Source of the DNA: Gillisia sp. Hel1_33_143
GTDB taxonomy: Bacteria; Bacteroidota; Bacteroidia; Flavobacteriales; Flavobacteriaceae
Assembly (NCBI RefSeq): GCF_900104765.1
Contig: NZ_LT629737.1
Location: 2,666,001 to 2,730,000, forward strand
Direction: 5' to 3'
Length of the DNA stretch: 64,000 bases
Positions within the stretch are counted from its first letter, which is position 1. Each line of letters starts with the position of its first letter. Position numbers and translations under genes: made by a program. The notes beneath the pieces are model-generated. The model was not told the DNA's origin. It worked only from the letters and a program-made list of their open reading frames with translations, and did no database searches. Positions 16,405 to 25,304 of the stretch are shown one piece after another.

Positions 16405-17361
16405 TTATTTTTTAATAAGTCCTATTTCTACAAGTCTTTGATGTAAAAATTCCCCTGCAGTTATATCTTCATATTGCTTTGGATTATTTTCATCTATACA
16501 CTCCTCAAGACAATTTAGTGGCATCTCACTTCGTGGATGCATAAAGAATGGTATCGAGTATCTAGGTTTACCCCATTGGTCTTTAGGCGGATTAATAACT
16601 TTATGTATAGTAGATTTTAATTTGTTATTAGTAAGTCTTTCTAACATATCACCTACATTAATAACCAATTCATCTTCTGATGGAATGGCATCAATCCACT
16701 CTCCATCTTTACGCAATACTTGCAGTCCTCCGGTAGAAGCCCCCATAAGTAGGGTAATTAGGTTTATATCTCCATGTGCACCGGCTCGTTCAGCTCCTTT
16801 AGGCTCTTCATTAATTGGAGGATAATGAATAGGTCTTAATATACTATTACCATTACTTGCCCAATGATCAAAATAATGCTCATCCAAACCAATATATATA
16901 GCTAGAGCTCTTAGAACATAAATTCCTGTTTTCTCTAACATTCTATAGGCTTCCATACCTGTATGATTGAAGTCCATAAGTTCTTCAACATGTACATTTT
17001 CTGGATACTCTTCAATTAAAGCTGCATCTGCCGACGCTTCCTGACCAAAATGCCAAAATTCTTTAAGATCTCCTTCTTTTTTGCCCTTAGCATGCTCTTT
17101 TCCAAAAGAAATATAACCTCTCTGTCCTCCAAGACCTTCAATTTCATATTTCTCCTTAATCTCTAAAGGTAGATCAAAGAAAGACTTTACTTCTTTATAT
17201 AATTCATCAACAAGATCATCGCTTAAGAAATGATTTCTCAAGGACACAAAACCTATCTCTTCATAGGCTTTCCCAATTTCATCAACAAATTTTTGTTTCC
17301 TTTTGGGATCCTCAGATAAAAAATCTGATAGATCTACGCTAGGTATATTATTCATTGCCAT
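16405..17361 (-). CDS. Isopenicillin N synthase-family 2-oxoglutarate/Fe(II) oxygenase
   Basis: 318 residues. The non-haem iron triad is visible as HGD (His196, Asp198) and HKVINP (His253), with the co-substrate anchor RYS (Arg267-Ser269) behind it. The DIOX N-terminal domain (PSVDLSDFL; GFVSLRNH) is also present. Enzymes of this group oxidise small molecules using O2 and usually 2-oxoglutarate; no substrate can be named. There is no signal peptide, so it is cytoplasmic. Translation may start at Met1 or Met3. It heads the minus-strand run toward SUI1 and is divergent from the E1 gene. Confidence 0.88.
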   Translation of the reverse strand: MAMNNIPSVDLSDFLSEDPKRKQKFVDEIGKAYEEIGFVSLRNHFLSDDLVDELYKEVKSFFDLPLEIKEKYEIEGLGGQRGYISFGKEHAKGKKEGDLKEFWHFGQEASADAALIEEYPENVHVEELMDFNHTGMEAYRMLEKTGIYVLRALAIYIGLDEHYFDHWASNGNSILRPIHYPPINEEPKGAERAGAHGDINLITLLMGASTGGLQVLRKDGEWIDAIPSEDELVINVGDMLERLTNNKLKSTIHKVINPPKDQWGKPRYSIPFFMHPRSEMPLNCLEECIDENNPKQYEDITAGEFLHQRLVEIGLIKK

Positions 17362-17456
17362 TTCAGTGCTTTTAAATTAGTGAACTAACAAAGTTAATTA
17401 AATTTACGGTAGTATTTATTTTTCTATACGTTAAACAACTTAGTTTTAAAATTAAT

Positions 17457-17464
17457 TACATTTG
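17457..17464 (+). promoter_or_regulatory. -7 promoter element of the E1 dehydrogenase gene
   Basis: TACATTTG matches TAnnTTTG and lies 17 bases before the first ATG, giving a short leader as at aroC. Confidence 0.5.
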
Positions 17465-17481
17465 GTTAACTAATCTTAATT

Positions 17482-19488
17482 ATGGCAACCATAACTTCTC
17501 CCAATACAATGATGAAATTTTCTAGAATGAATCTTAAAGATTCAGAACTTCTCGATCTATATAAAAAAATGCTAAAGCCACGACTCATAGAGGAGAAGAT
17601 GCTTATCTTATTAAGACAGGGAAGAATTTCTAAATGGTTTAGCGGAATTGGCCAAGAAGCGATCTCTATTGGAGTAACTAGTGCTTTAGAAGAAGATGAG
17701 TACATACTGCCAATGCATAGAAACCTTGGAGTATTTACTACCAGAGAGATACCATTATATAGACTTTTTTCTCAATGGCAAGGAAAGGCCAATGGGTTTA
17801 CTAAAGGACGTGATAGAAGCTTTCATTTTGGAACCCAAGAGTTTAAGATCATTGGGATGATATCTCATCTTGGTCCACAATTAGGAGTAGCAGATGGAAT
17901 AGCCTTGGCTCATAAGCTACAAAATGAAAAAAAAATTACCGCGGTCTTTACAGGAGAAGGTGGAACTAGTGAGGGTGATTTCCATGAAGCTCTTAATATA
18001 GCTTCGGTTTGGGATCTTCCAGTATTATTTTGCGTAGAAAATAATGGGTACGGTCTTTCTACACCAACTACAGAGCAGTTTCGTTGCAAAAATATTATGG
18101 ATAGAGGGATAGGATATGGAATGGAAGCTCATAAAATAGATGGGAATAATATTTTAGAAGTCTATAATAAGGTTTCAGAAATTGCCGCAAGCGTTCGAGA
18201 AAATCCAAGGCCAGTATTATTAGAATTCGTAACGTTTAGAATGCGTGGGCATGAAGAAGCGAGTGGTACAAAGTATGTTCCTGAGGAATTGATGACAGAA
18301 TGGGCAGACAAAGACCCAATTTTAAATTTTAAGAATTTTTTGGAAGAAAATAATATTCTTACTGAGGAGATACATACAAAATACCAAAAAGAGATAAAAT
18401 CTGAAATAAATGAACATCTACAAATGGCTTTTGATGAAGCAGTTATAACTGCAGATCTGGAAACAGAGTTAAATGATGTGTATAGCTATTATGAGCATGA
18501 AGAATTTTCTGCAGGTAAAGAAGTAGAAGAAATTAGATTTATTGATGCTATATCGCTAGGATTAAAACAATCTATGCAAAAGCATAAGGATCTTGTTCTA
18601 ATGGGGCAGGATATAGCAGATTATGGAGGGGTATTCAAAATAACAGATGGATTTCTTGAAGAATTTGGAAAACACAGAGTTAGAAACACACCTATATGCG
18701 AGTCTGGAGTTGTAGCAGCTGCCATGGGTCTCTCGATAAAAGGAATAAAATCTATGGTAGAAATGCAATTTGCAGATTTTGTGAGCTCTGGCTTTAATCC
18801 CATAGTTAACTATTTGGCTAAAGTAAATTACCGCTGGGGACAAAATGCAGATGTAGTTGTGAGAATGCCCTGTGGTGCTGGAGTAGGAGCAGGGCCATTT
18901 CATAGTCAGACAAATGAAGCCTGGTTTACTAAAACTCCGGGATTAAAAGTTGTTTATCCCGCATTTCCATATGATGCAAAAGGTTTATTAAATACAGCAT
19001 TTAATGATCCAAACCCGGTACTTTTCTTTGAGCATAAAGGCTTATATAGAAGTGTTAGACAGGAAGTTCCAACTAATTATTATACCATTCCTTTTGGAAA
19101 AGCGGCGTTGCTGAAAGAAGGAAGTACTGCTACAATTATTACTTATGGAGCTCCAGTACATTGGAGCCTGGAAATATTAAATAATAATGTAGAGTACAGT
19201 GTAGATCTATTGGATCTTAGAACTTTACAACCTCTGGATAGTGAAGCAATCTATAGTTCTGTGAAGAAAACTGGTAGAGTTTTAATTATAACAGAAGATT
19301 CCGGCTTTGGAAGCATAGCTTCAGATATATCTGCCATGATAACAGAAAATTGTTTTGAACATCTAGATGCTCCGGTATTAAGATTGAGCAGTTTAGAAAC
19401 TCCAATACCGTTCGCATCTATGCTAGAAGAGCAGTATTTATCTAAGCAGCGTATTAAGGAAAAGTTAGACGAATTAATATCATATTAA
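17482..19488 (+). CDS. 2-oxoacid dehydrogenase E1, fused alpha and beta subunits
   Basis: 668 residues. Residues about 20-340 are the alpha subunit with the thiamine diphosphate motif GEGGTSEGD (158-166) ending in NNGYGLS (187-193). Residues about 350-668 are the beta subunit (FIDAISLGLKQSM, GQDIADYGGVF, GVGAGPFHSQ, ITEDSGFGS). The substrate is most likely a branched-chain 2-oxoacid (2-oxoisovalerate), feeding branched fatty acid synthesis and Val/Leu/Ile breakdown; pyruvate is less likely. No E2 or E3 gene is adjacent, so partners are encoded elsewhere. An alternative start is Met10 or Met11. Confidence 0.92.
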   Translation: MATITSPNTMMKFSRMNLKDSELLDLYKKMLKPRLIEEKMLILLRQGRISKWFSGIGQEAISIGVTSALEEDEYILPMHRNLGVFTTREIPLYRLFSQWQGKANGFTKGRDRSFHFGTQEFKIIGMISHLGPQLGVADGIALAHKLQNEKKITAVFTGEGGTSEGDFHEALNIASVWDLPVLFCVENNGYGLSTPTTEQFRCKNIMDRGIGYGMEAHKIDGNNILEVYNKVSEIAASVRENPRPVLLEFVTFRMRGHEEASGTKYVPEELMTEWADKDPILNFKNFLEENNILTEEIHTKYQKEIKSEINEHLQMAFDEAVITADLETELNDVYSYYEHEEFSAGKEVEEIRFIDAISLGLKQSMQKHKDLVLMGQDIADYGGVFKITDGFLEEFGKHRVRNTPICESGVVAAAMGLSIKGIKSMVEMQFADFVSSGFNPIVNYLAKVNYRWGQNADVVVRMPCGAGVGAGPFHSQTNEAWFTKTPGLKVVYPAFPYDAKGLLNTAFNDPNPVLFFEHKGLYRSVRQEVPTNYYTIPFGKAALLKEGSTATIITYGAPVHWSLEILNNNVEYSVDLLDLRTLQPLDSEAIYSSVKKTGRVLIITEDSGFGSIASDISAMITENCFEHLDAPVLRLSSLETPIPFASMLEEQYLSKQRIKEKLDELISY

Positions 19489-19559
19489 TAAAACATTATG
19501 ATGATTTATTAATAATTAAGACATCTTAACGCAATCATTGTTAAATAATTAATAATCTT

Positions 19560-19590
19560 TTGTTCAGGGCCTAGACGTAGAGTAATTTAG
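19560..19590 (+). promoter_or_regulatory. Promoter upstream of the DUF1328 stress module
   Basis: TTG at 19560-19562, 20 bases, then TAATTTAG at 19583-19590. This is close to the Bacteroidota TTG-N19/20-TAnnTTTG consensus, with one mismatch. Confidence 0.5.
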
Positions 19591-19617
19591 TTTCAGCTAA
19601 TCAATAAAACTAATATT

Positions 19618-19779
19618 ATGATACGATTAATCGTTATTTTCTTAATTATTGCTCTTGTAGCCGCAATCTTTGGATTTGGTGGTATTGCTGAAGGATCAGC
19701 AGACATAGCAAAAATAATTTTTTATATTTTTATCGTGTTACTTGTAATCTCTTTAATAAGTAGATTATTTAGACGATAA
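19618..19779 (+). CDS. Small DUF1328/YtjA-family membrane protein
   Basis: 53 residues, below usual ORF cut-offs. The sequence has two membrane helices ([20 protein letters not shown] and [15 protein letters not shown]) joined by [12 protein letters not shown], which is the DUF1328 signature, and a basic tail RLFRR. Family members are small inner-membrane proteins of unknown role. It sits ahead of a lipocalin and an OmpA lipoprotein; this combination suggests an envelope-stress set (inference). A hairpin lies between it and the lipocalin gene. Confidence 0.85.
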   Translation: MIRLIVIFLIIALVAAIFGFGGIAEGSADIAKIIFYIFIVLLVISLISRLFRR

Positions 19780-19793
19780 TTAGTAAACAACAT

Positions 19794-19838
19794 AAAAATC
19801 CAATCAGTCATAAATTTATGATTCGATTGGATTTTTTT
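19794..19838 (+). terminator. Hairpin with T tract after the DUF1328 gene
   Basis: Stem AAATCCAATC / GATTGGATTT around an AT-rich loop that itself contains ATAAATTTAT, followed by seven T. It would end or attenuate transcription before the lipocalin gene. Confidence 0.65.
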
Positions 19839-19863
19839 AATACCTAAACTAAACTTATAACTC

Positions 19864-20343
19864 ATGAAAAAATTGTTATTTGTAATTGCTGCGGCGTTAC
19901 TTATTGTTTCTTGTGGACCTAGCAAGGTAGCCACTCAAGCAAGAAAATCATTTGACGGGAACTGGATGCTAAACAGCGTTACTTACCCAAACAATACCGG
20001 AATTTTTGACGTAACATTATTTAACGATGCTTCGGCTGCATGTTTTAAAGGTAGTACTTGGACATTTGTATCGAACAACAACCAAGGTAACTATTCTGTA
20101 GTAGGAGCAGATTGCACTGCTGGAGAACGTTATTTCAATTGGGCTGTAGATGAAGAAAATTCTACTGCTGGAAGTTTTGATTTCTTATTAAAACCAACAG
20201 ATAGTAAGCATAAATCTACTACTGGAAACCAAGGATTCAGATTAAATCTTGTTTCATTGTCAGAAACTTCAATGATCTGGGAACAAACCGTTACATTAGA
20301 AGGTAAACCTTTTGTAATTAGAATGAACTTTACAAAAATTTAA
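19864..20343 (+). CDS. Lipocalin-family lipoprotein
   Basis: 159 residues. A lipoprotein signal peptide ends in the lipobox LIVSC (Cys17), so the mature protein is membrane anchored. The body (SFDGNWMLNSVTYPNN, GSTWTFVSNNNQGNYSV, SMIWEQTVTLEGKPFVIRMNF) follows the lipocalin-like pattern common in Flavobacteriaceae. The ligand is unknown. It is 11 bases ahead of the OmpA-family gene and probably shares its mRNA. Confidence 0.8.
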   Translation: MKKLLFVIAAALLIVSCGPSKVATQARKSFDGNWMLNSVTYPNNTGIFDVTLFNDASAACFKGSTWTFVSNNNQGNYSVVGADCTAGERYFNWAVDEENSTAGSFDFLLKPTDSKHKSTTGNQGFRLNLVSLSETSMIWEQTVTLEGKPFVIRMNFTKI

Positions 20344-20354
20344 AAATAGATATT

Positions 20355-21050
20355 ATGAAAAAAGGATTAAAAACAATAGCAGCAGTATTTATGGCAGCCA
20401 GCCTTTTGGTAGGTTGTGAGGCTACTAAAAATGCTAATAATAAGCAAAAAGGTGCTGTAATAGGTGCCACTAGTGGTGCTGTATTAGGAGGAGTTATTGG
20501 TAACAATACAAAAGGTGGTAACACTGCGCTAGGTGCTATTATTGGTGGTGTTGTTGGTGGTGCTGCTGGTGGATACATCGGAACTAGAATGGATAAGCAA
20601 GCTAAGCAAATTGAACAGGAAATTCCTGGAGCAGAAGTAGAAAGAGTTGGTGAAGGAATCAATGTTACTTTTGATGAAAGTAGTGGAGTTTATTTTGATT
20701 CAGAGAAATATAGTGTTAACGCTAAATCTCAAGAAACATTAAAAAAACTTATTGGTATTTTTAAAGAATATCCAGACACCAACGTATTAGTTGAAGGCCA
20801 TACAGACGATACAGGTAGCGAAAGCTATAACCTAACATTATCTAAGAACAGAGCACAAGCTGTAACTTCTTATTTAGTAAATAATGGTCTTTCTAGTGGG
20901 CGATTTGATACTAAATGGTATGGTGAATCTCAGCCTAAATATGATAATACTACTGAAGATGGTAGAGCTAAGAACAGAAGAGTAGAATTAGCGATTGTTG
21001 CTAATGAGAAAATGAAGCAAGAAGCTGAACAGGCTACTTCTGAAGAATAA
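20355..21050 (+). CDS. OmpA-family lipoprotein with glycine-zipper segment
   Basis: 231 residues. Lipobox LLVGC (Cys21) is followed by a glycine-zipper domain (repeated GAVIGATSGAVLGGVIG and GGVVGGAAGGYIGTRMD). The C-terminal OmpA peptidoglycan-binding domain follows (VYFDSEKYSVN, VEGHTDDTGS, LSKNRAQAV, GRAKNRRVEL). It should tether the outer membrane to the cell wall. The unit with DUF1328 and lipocalin genes ends at a strong terminator just downstream. Confidence 0.92.
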   Translation: MKKGLKTIAAVFMAASLLVGCEATKNANNKQKGAVIGATSGAVLGGVIGNNTKGGNTALGAIIGGVVGGAAGGYIGTRMDKQAKQIEQEIPGAEVERVGEGINVTFDESSGVYFDSEKYSVNAKSQETLKKLIGIFKEYPDTNVLVEGHTDDTGSESYNLTLSKNRAQAVTSYLVNNGLSSGRFDTKWYGESQPKYDNTTEDGRAKNRRVELAIVANEKMKQEAEQATSEE

Positions 21051-21073
21051 GCATTTATTTTATATTATTAATA

Positions 21074-21101
21074 AAAACCCGGGAAGTTCCCGGGTTTTTT
21101 T
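21074..21101 (+). terminator. Strong rho-independent terminator
   Basis: GC-rich stem AACCCGGGA / TCCCGGGTT with a short loop and a run of T. It separates the OmpA gene from the polyketide cluster. Confidence 0.9.
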
Positions 21102-21124
21102 ATTCTTTTAAGTATCTTCAAAAG

Positions 21125-22252
21125 GTGAAAGAACAAAAAAAGGTGACCGTATTAGGTGGTGGATTAGCAGGACTTACTGCAGCTATTCATTTATCCAAAT
21201 ATGGGTTTGAAGTTTGCGTAATAGAAAAGGAGGCATACCCACGTCATAAAGTTTGTGGTGAATATATTTCGGCAGAAATTCTGCCCTATCTAAAATCTTT
21301 AGAGCTAGATCTGGAGGAACTCTCTCCGGAGCATATTTCGAAATTAATATATAGTACCACCTCTGGTAATAAAATTGAAACTGAGCTTGATCTTGGTGGA
21401 ATTGGTTTAAGTAGATATGCTTTAGATCATTTCCTATATCAAAAAGCAGTTAAGATTGGAGTGAAGGTATTACAAGATACTGTTGTTAACGTTGTTTTCA
21501 TTGAAGAAAAATTTAGGGTAGATACTATAAATTCTAGATCTATTGTAAGTGATTTGGTGCTTGGCGCTTATGGTAAAAGATCAAATCTTGACAAGAAATT
21601 AAAAAGAGAATTTATTGAGAATAAAAACGGATGGTTAGGAATTAAATCGCATTACTCAAATTCAAATTTTCCTGAAGACACAGTGGCGTTACATAATTTT
21701 GAAGGTGGATATTGCGGACTTTCAAAAACCGAAACAGGTGCTGTTAACGTATGTTATCTGGCAACCTATAAAAGTTTTAAAAAGCATAAAGATCCTGAAG
21801 CCTTTAAGTTGAATGTACTTTACAAGAATCCCTACTTAAAAGAATTTTTTGAAAATTCAACGCAGTTATTTGATAAGGATCTAAGCATAGCACAAATATC
21901 TTTTGAAAGAAAGTCAATTGTAGAAGATCATATTTTAATGTTAGGAGATGCGGCTGGTCTTATACATCCGCTATGTGGAAACGGTATGGCTATGGCTATG
22001 CATAGCGCTAAAATAGCTTCAGAAGCAATTATAAATAATTATAACGATTTTAAGTTAGATCGTATGGCACTGGAACAGGAATATCGCTCCCAATGGAAAT
22101 CTAATTTCAGCTCAAGGTTAAAATTTGGTGGAATACTTCAAAGAGTATTACTAAACCCAATTTTAGCGGAGAGCACTCAAAAAGTAGTGAGTATTATTCC
22201 TTCAATCTTACCATTCATTATAAAAAAAACCCACGGTAGCCCCATTGTATGA
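21125..22252 (+). CDS. FAD-dependent oxidoreductase of the type III PKS cluster
   Basis: 375 residues, starting with GTG (no ATG is available; a GTG at 21143 is an alternative). The N terminus has the dinucleotide-binding motif VLGGGLAGLTAAIHL, then the geranylgeranyl reductase/monooxygenase-like HKVCGEY. The second FAD motif is LGDAAGLIHPLCGNGMAMAM. Such flavoproteins hydroxylate aromatic rings or reduce isoprenoid double bonds. Next to a type III PKS and a methyltransferase, a tailoring hydroxylase that turns a resorcinol or pyrone into an oxidised product is the best guess, as SrsC does in Streptomyces. It overlaps the next gene by four bases. Confidence 0.82.
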   Translation: MKEQKKVTVLGGGLAGLTAAIHLSKYGFEVCVIEKEAYPRHKVCGEYISAEILPYLKSLELDLEELSPEHISKLIYSTTSGNKIETELDLGGIGLSRYALDHFLYQKAVKIGVKVLQDTVVNVVFIEEKFRVDTINSRSIVSDLVLGAYGKRSNLDKKLKREFIENKNGWLGIKSHYSNSNFPEDTVALHNFEGGYCGLSKTETGAVNVCYLATYKSFKKHKDPEAFKLNVLYKNPYLKEFFENSTQLFDKDLSIAQISFERKSIVEDHILMLGDAAGLIHPLCGNGMAMAMHSAKIASEAIINNYNDFKLDRMALEQEYRSQWKSNFSSRLKFGGILQRVLLNPILAESTQKVVSIIPSILPFIIKKTHGSPIV

Positions 22253-22962
22253 ATAAAATAAATACTGATAAAAGAACAGAGGAAGCCGAGATCATGGACG
22301 ATTTCGATCTTCAAGGTGAAGAGCTAGAAAAGACACTTAATGATCTCGACAACATAAATAAATGGTTGGGTGGAAATAAGATTACCTTAGATGGAGTGAA
22401 AGAATTGCTTCAAGGTCTTCCAAAAGAGGTTACCTATAGCATTGCAGATGTTGGGTGCGGAAATGGGGCTGTACTTCGAGAAATAGCGAAATGGGGCAGA
22501 AGTAATAGCTATAAACTTCAATTATTTGGAATTGATGCCAATGAATATGCTATGGATATTGGCCGAAAATTATCTGTTGAATTTCCCGAAATTAAATTTA
22601 AAGCATTAAACATTTTTAGCGAAACCTATAAAAATGAGAGATTTGATGTAGTACTTTGTACCTTAACCCTACATCATTTTAAAGATGCAGAAATTGTGCA
22701 ATTAATGCAACTGTTCATAGAGCAGTCAAGGTTAGGGGTGGTTATAAACGATCTACAAAGAAGCAAAATTGCGTATAGATTGTTTCAGGCGTTCTGTTTT
22801 GTTTTTATCAATAATGAAATTGCCAGAAAAGATGGACTAATCTCCATTTTAAGAGGCTTCAAAAAGGAAGATTTAGAAAAATACTCCAAGCATATCAGTG
22901 CTAAAAATCAAGAAATCACTTGGAAATGGGCTTTTAGATATCAATGGATCATTCAGAAATAA
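22249..22962 (+). CDS. SAM-dependent methyltransferase of the type III PKS cluster
   Basis: 237 residues, class I Rossmann methyltransferase. Motif I is IADVGCGNGAVLRE, the acidic residue after strand 2 is in GIDANEYAM, and motif IV is FDVVLCTLTLHHF. The C-terminal part (VINDLQRSKIAYRLFQAF) is typical of a Bacteroidota subgroup that travels with type III PKS and FAD oxidoreductase genes. A role in O- or C-methylation of the polyketide product is inferred from position. ATGA overlap with the oxidoreductase gene and a 6-base gap to the PKS gene indicate one operon. An alternative start is Met16. Confidence 0.82.
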   Translation: MNKINTDKRTEEAEIMDDFDLQGEELEKTLNDLDNINKWLGGNKITLDGVKELLQGLPKEVTYSIADVGCGNGAVLREIAKWGRSNSYKLQLFGIDANEYAMDIGRKLSVEFPEIKFKALNIFSETYKNERFDVVLCTLTLHHFKDAEIVQLMQLFIEQSRLGVVINDLQRSKIAYRLFQAFCFVFINNEIARKDGLISILRGFKKEDLEKYSKHISAKNQEITWKWAFRYQWIIQK

Positions 22963-22968
22963 AATTAT

Positions 22969-24021
22969 ATGAGCGTAACTATAGTTAATGTTGGAAAAGA
23001 ATTACCAAAATATTCACGTGAAACCAAAGATGTTTTACCTTTAGTAGAGGCATGGTTGGATGGGCAAGATGATAGATTCAAAAGGAAGATCTTAAAGATA
23101 TTTGAAGCTGCAGCCGTAGACAAAAGGTATTCTATTATGGCTCCTGAAGAAGTTTTTACAGCTACTTCTTTTGAAGATAAAAATGATATTTATATACGTG
23201 AGGTTAAGAAATTAGGAACCTCCGTTTTAACCAACGCGCTGAATAATGCAGATTGGGACCCAAAGTCGTTAGATTATATCATTACCGTAAGCTGTACTGG
23301 TATTATGATCCCTTCTTTAGACGCGTATCTAATTAATGAACTGGAATTAAGACAAAATATTACCAGATTACCGGTAACCGAAATGGGTTGCGCGGCAGGA
23401 ATTTCAGGAATGATCTACGCTTATAACTTTTTAAAGGCAAATCCTGGAAAACGCGCTGCAGTGATTGCAGTAGAAAGTCCAACGGCTACCTTTCAATTAG
23501 AAGATTTTAGCATGGCTAATATGGTGAGCGCTGCCATTTTTGGAGATGGCGCTGCCTGTGTTCTATTATCTTCAGAAGAAAATATTGAAGGCCCTAAGAT
23601 AATAGGCGAAGAAATGTACCACTTTTTTGACGCTACACATTTAATGGGGTTTAAAGTGGTAAATAGCGGACTCCAGATGATCTTAGATGAAAGTGTTCCC
23701 GCTACAATTTCAGATCATTTTCCACAGATCATACATCCATTTTTAGAGAAACACGGTACGAATATTCAAAATGTAGATCATCTAATTTTTCATCCGGGAG
23801 GCAAGAAAATTGTACAAACAGTTTCTGATCTTTTTGGTACCTTAGGAAAGAATATTGACGATACACGCGAAGTTTTACGATTATTCGGAAATATGAGCAG
23901 TGTAACCGTACTTTATGTTTTAGAAAGATTTTTAAACAAAGAGATGGCCAAAGGAGAACAAGGCTTAATGCTAAGTTTTGGACCCGGATTCTCTGCACAA
24001 AGAATTTTAATAGAATGGTAG
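22969..24021 (+). CDS. Type III polyketide synthase (chalcone/stilbene synthase family)
   Basis: 350 residues, standard length for a homodimeric type III PKS. The catalytic triad is intact: Cys141 in TEMGCAAG, His275 in IFHPGGKK and Asn308 in FGNMSSV; the GFGPG-like loop reads SFGPGFS. These enzymes load an acyl starter and extend it with malonyl-CoA, then cyclise it to resorcinols, pyrones or phloroglucinols. The starter cannot be read from sequence, but the adjacent private ACP and fatty-acid enzymes suggest a long acyl chain delivered on that ACP, as ArsB/ArsC accept from ArsA in Azotobacter (known precedent, inferred here). It overlaps the next gene by 7 bases. Confidence 0.95.
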   Translation: MSVTIVNVGKELPKYSRETKDVLPLVEAWLDGQDDRFKRKILKIFEAAAVDKRYSIMAPEEVFTATSFEDKNDIYIREVKKLGTSVLTNALNNADWDPKSLDYIITVSCTGIMIPSLDAYLINELELRQNITRLPVTEMGCAAGISGMIYAYNFLKANPGKRAAVIAVESPTATFQLEDFSMANMVSAAIFGDGAACVLLSSEENIEGPKIIGEEMYHFFDATHLMGFKVVNSGLQMILDESVPATISDHFPQIIHPFLEKHGTNIQNVDHLIFHPGGKKIVQTVSDLFGTLGKNIDDTREVLRLFGNMSSVTVLYVLERFLNKEMAKGEQGLMLSFGPGFSAQRILIEW

Positions 24022-24809
24022 AAGAATTTAAGGGAACTAATTATTGGGCACTTATTTTAGGTGGAAGCAGTGGGCTTGGCCTTGCTACAGCTAGGAAATT
24101 GGCGCATCATGGTATGAATATTATCATTATTCATAGAGATAGAAGAAGTGAAATTCCAGATATTGAAGAAGCCTTTGATGATATTAGAGGTACCGGTGTA
24201 AAATTTGAAAGTTTTAATGCTGATGCGATTCAAAAGGAAAAAAGAGGTGAGTTAATAGAGCAAATTACAGCGGTTCTAGGTTCCGAAGGTAAAATTAGAA
24301 CGTTGGTTCATAGTATTGCTAAAGGAAATCTGAAACCAATGACTGGTGAGGGTCCTTTTTTGGAAAATATAGATTTTGCTTTAACCATAGATGCAATGGC
24401 CATTAGTTTATATGATTGGACTGAAGCTGTTTTTCAAGCAAAACTATTTGCTAAAGATGCTCGTATCATTTCTTTTACAAGTGAAGGAAATAAAAAAGCA
24501 TGGGCTAATTATGCTGCAGTTTCAGCGGCAAAAGTTGCCTTAGAATCTATAACGAGAAGTATGGCTTTAGAATTTGCTCCTTATGGAATTAGAGCGAATT
24601 GCATTCAGGCGGGAGTTACAGTTACCAGATCTTTCCAAATGATTCCCGGCAATGAAACTTTGAGAGTGCATGCATTAAAGCACAATCCGTTCAAAAGATT
24701 AACCGTTCCTAATGATATTGCTAATGCGGTTTATCTCTTAAGTAAAGATGAAGCAAGCTGGATTACTGGAACCATAATTCCTGTAAATGGTGGGGAACAT
24801 CTTAAATAG
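24015..24809 (+). CDS. FabL/FabI-like SDR, probable enoyl-ACP reductase
   Basis: 264 residues. NAD(P) binding motif GGSSGLGLATA lies at the N terminus. The catalytic Tyr and Lys are seven apart (NYAAVSAAK), not four as in ordinary SDRs. This Y-x6-K spacing is that of FabI and Bacillus FabL enoyl-ACP reductases, and the surrounding LESITRSMALEFAPYGIRAN matches that group. It would reduce the enoyl chain on the cluster ACP. A beta-ketoacyl reductase role is the main alternative. It overlaps the PKS gene by 7 bases. Confidence 0.8.
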   Translation: MVEEFKGTNYWALILGGSSGLGLATARKLAHHGMNIIIIHRDRRSEIPDIEEAFDDIRGTGVKFESFNADAIQKEKRGELIEQITAVLGSEGKIRTLVHSIAKGNLKPMTGEGPFLENIDFALTIDAMAISLYDWTEAVFQAKLFAKDARIISFTSEGNKKAWANYAAVSAAKVALESITRSMALEFAPYGIRANCIQAGVTVTRSFQMIPGNETLRVHALKHNPFKRLTVPNDIANAVYLLSKDEASWITGTIIPVNGGEHLK

Positions 24810-24845
24810 CATTTTTTTCTGAAATAATCTCATCAAATTAGAACT

Positions 24846-25304
24846 GTGCAATCAAAAGACTTACTTAAAAAACTTCCATATACTTCTCCATTTCTCTTTG
24901 TAGATGAGCTCTCCAAGGTAGATGAAAATGGGGCCACAGGAACCTATTGCTTTCCCGAAGATTCATTTTTTTATCAAGGGCATTTTAAGAATAATCCCGT
25001 TACACCAGGTGTTATTCTAACAGAATGTATGGCACAAATTGGTTTGGTATGTTTGGGTATTCATCTATTAGATCCTGAAAATAAGATGCAAGAAGGTCAA
25101 GATGCTTCTAATCTTCAAATTGCTATGACTTCTACCAATGTAGAATTTTTTCTTCCAGTTTATCCCGGTGAAAAAGTTACAGTGATCTCTAAAAGAATCT
25201 ATTTCAGATTTCAGAAATTGAAATGTGAAGTGGAAATGCAAGATTCAGAAGGAAATTTAATTTGCAAAGGAGAAATTGCAGGAATGTTTAAGACTCCTGA
25301 ATGA
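24846..25304 (+). CDS. FabZ/FabA-like hotdog beta-hydroxyacyl-ACP dehydratase
   Basis: 152 residues, GTG start. The hotdog helix carries the dehydratase dyad: His46 in GHFKNNPVTPG and Glu60 in LTECMAQIG, as in FabZ (His/Glu; FabA has His/Asp). It dehydrates 3-hydroxyacyl-ACP to the enoyl form. Its stop overlaps the ketosynthase start by four bases (ATGA). It follows the reductase gene after 36 bases. Confidence 0.88.
   Translation: MQSKDLLKKLPYTSPFLFVDELSKVDENGATGTYCFPEDSFFYQGHFKNNPVTPGVILTECMAQIGLVCLGIHLLDPENKMQEGQDASNLQIAMTSTNVEFFLPVYPGEKVTVISKRIYFRFQKLKCEVEMQDSEGNLICKGEIAGMFKTPE

Noticed and set aside
19722-19934. Antisense ORF over DUF1328/lipocalin
   Set aside because: Crosses a terminator and two sense genes; no domain.
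20330-20662. Antisense ORF rich in Pro, Ala and Thr opposite the OmpA gene
   Set aside because: It is the mirror of the glycine-zipper codons; no start context or family.
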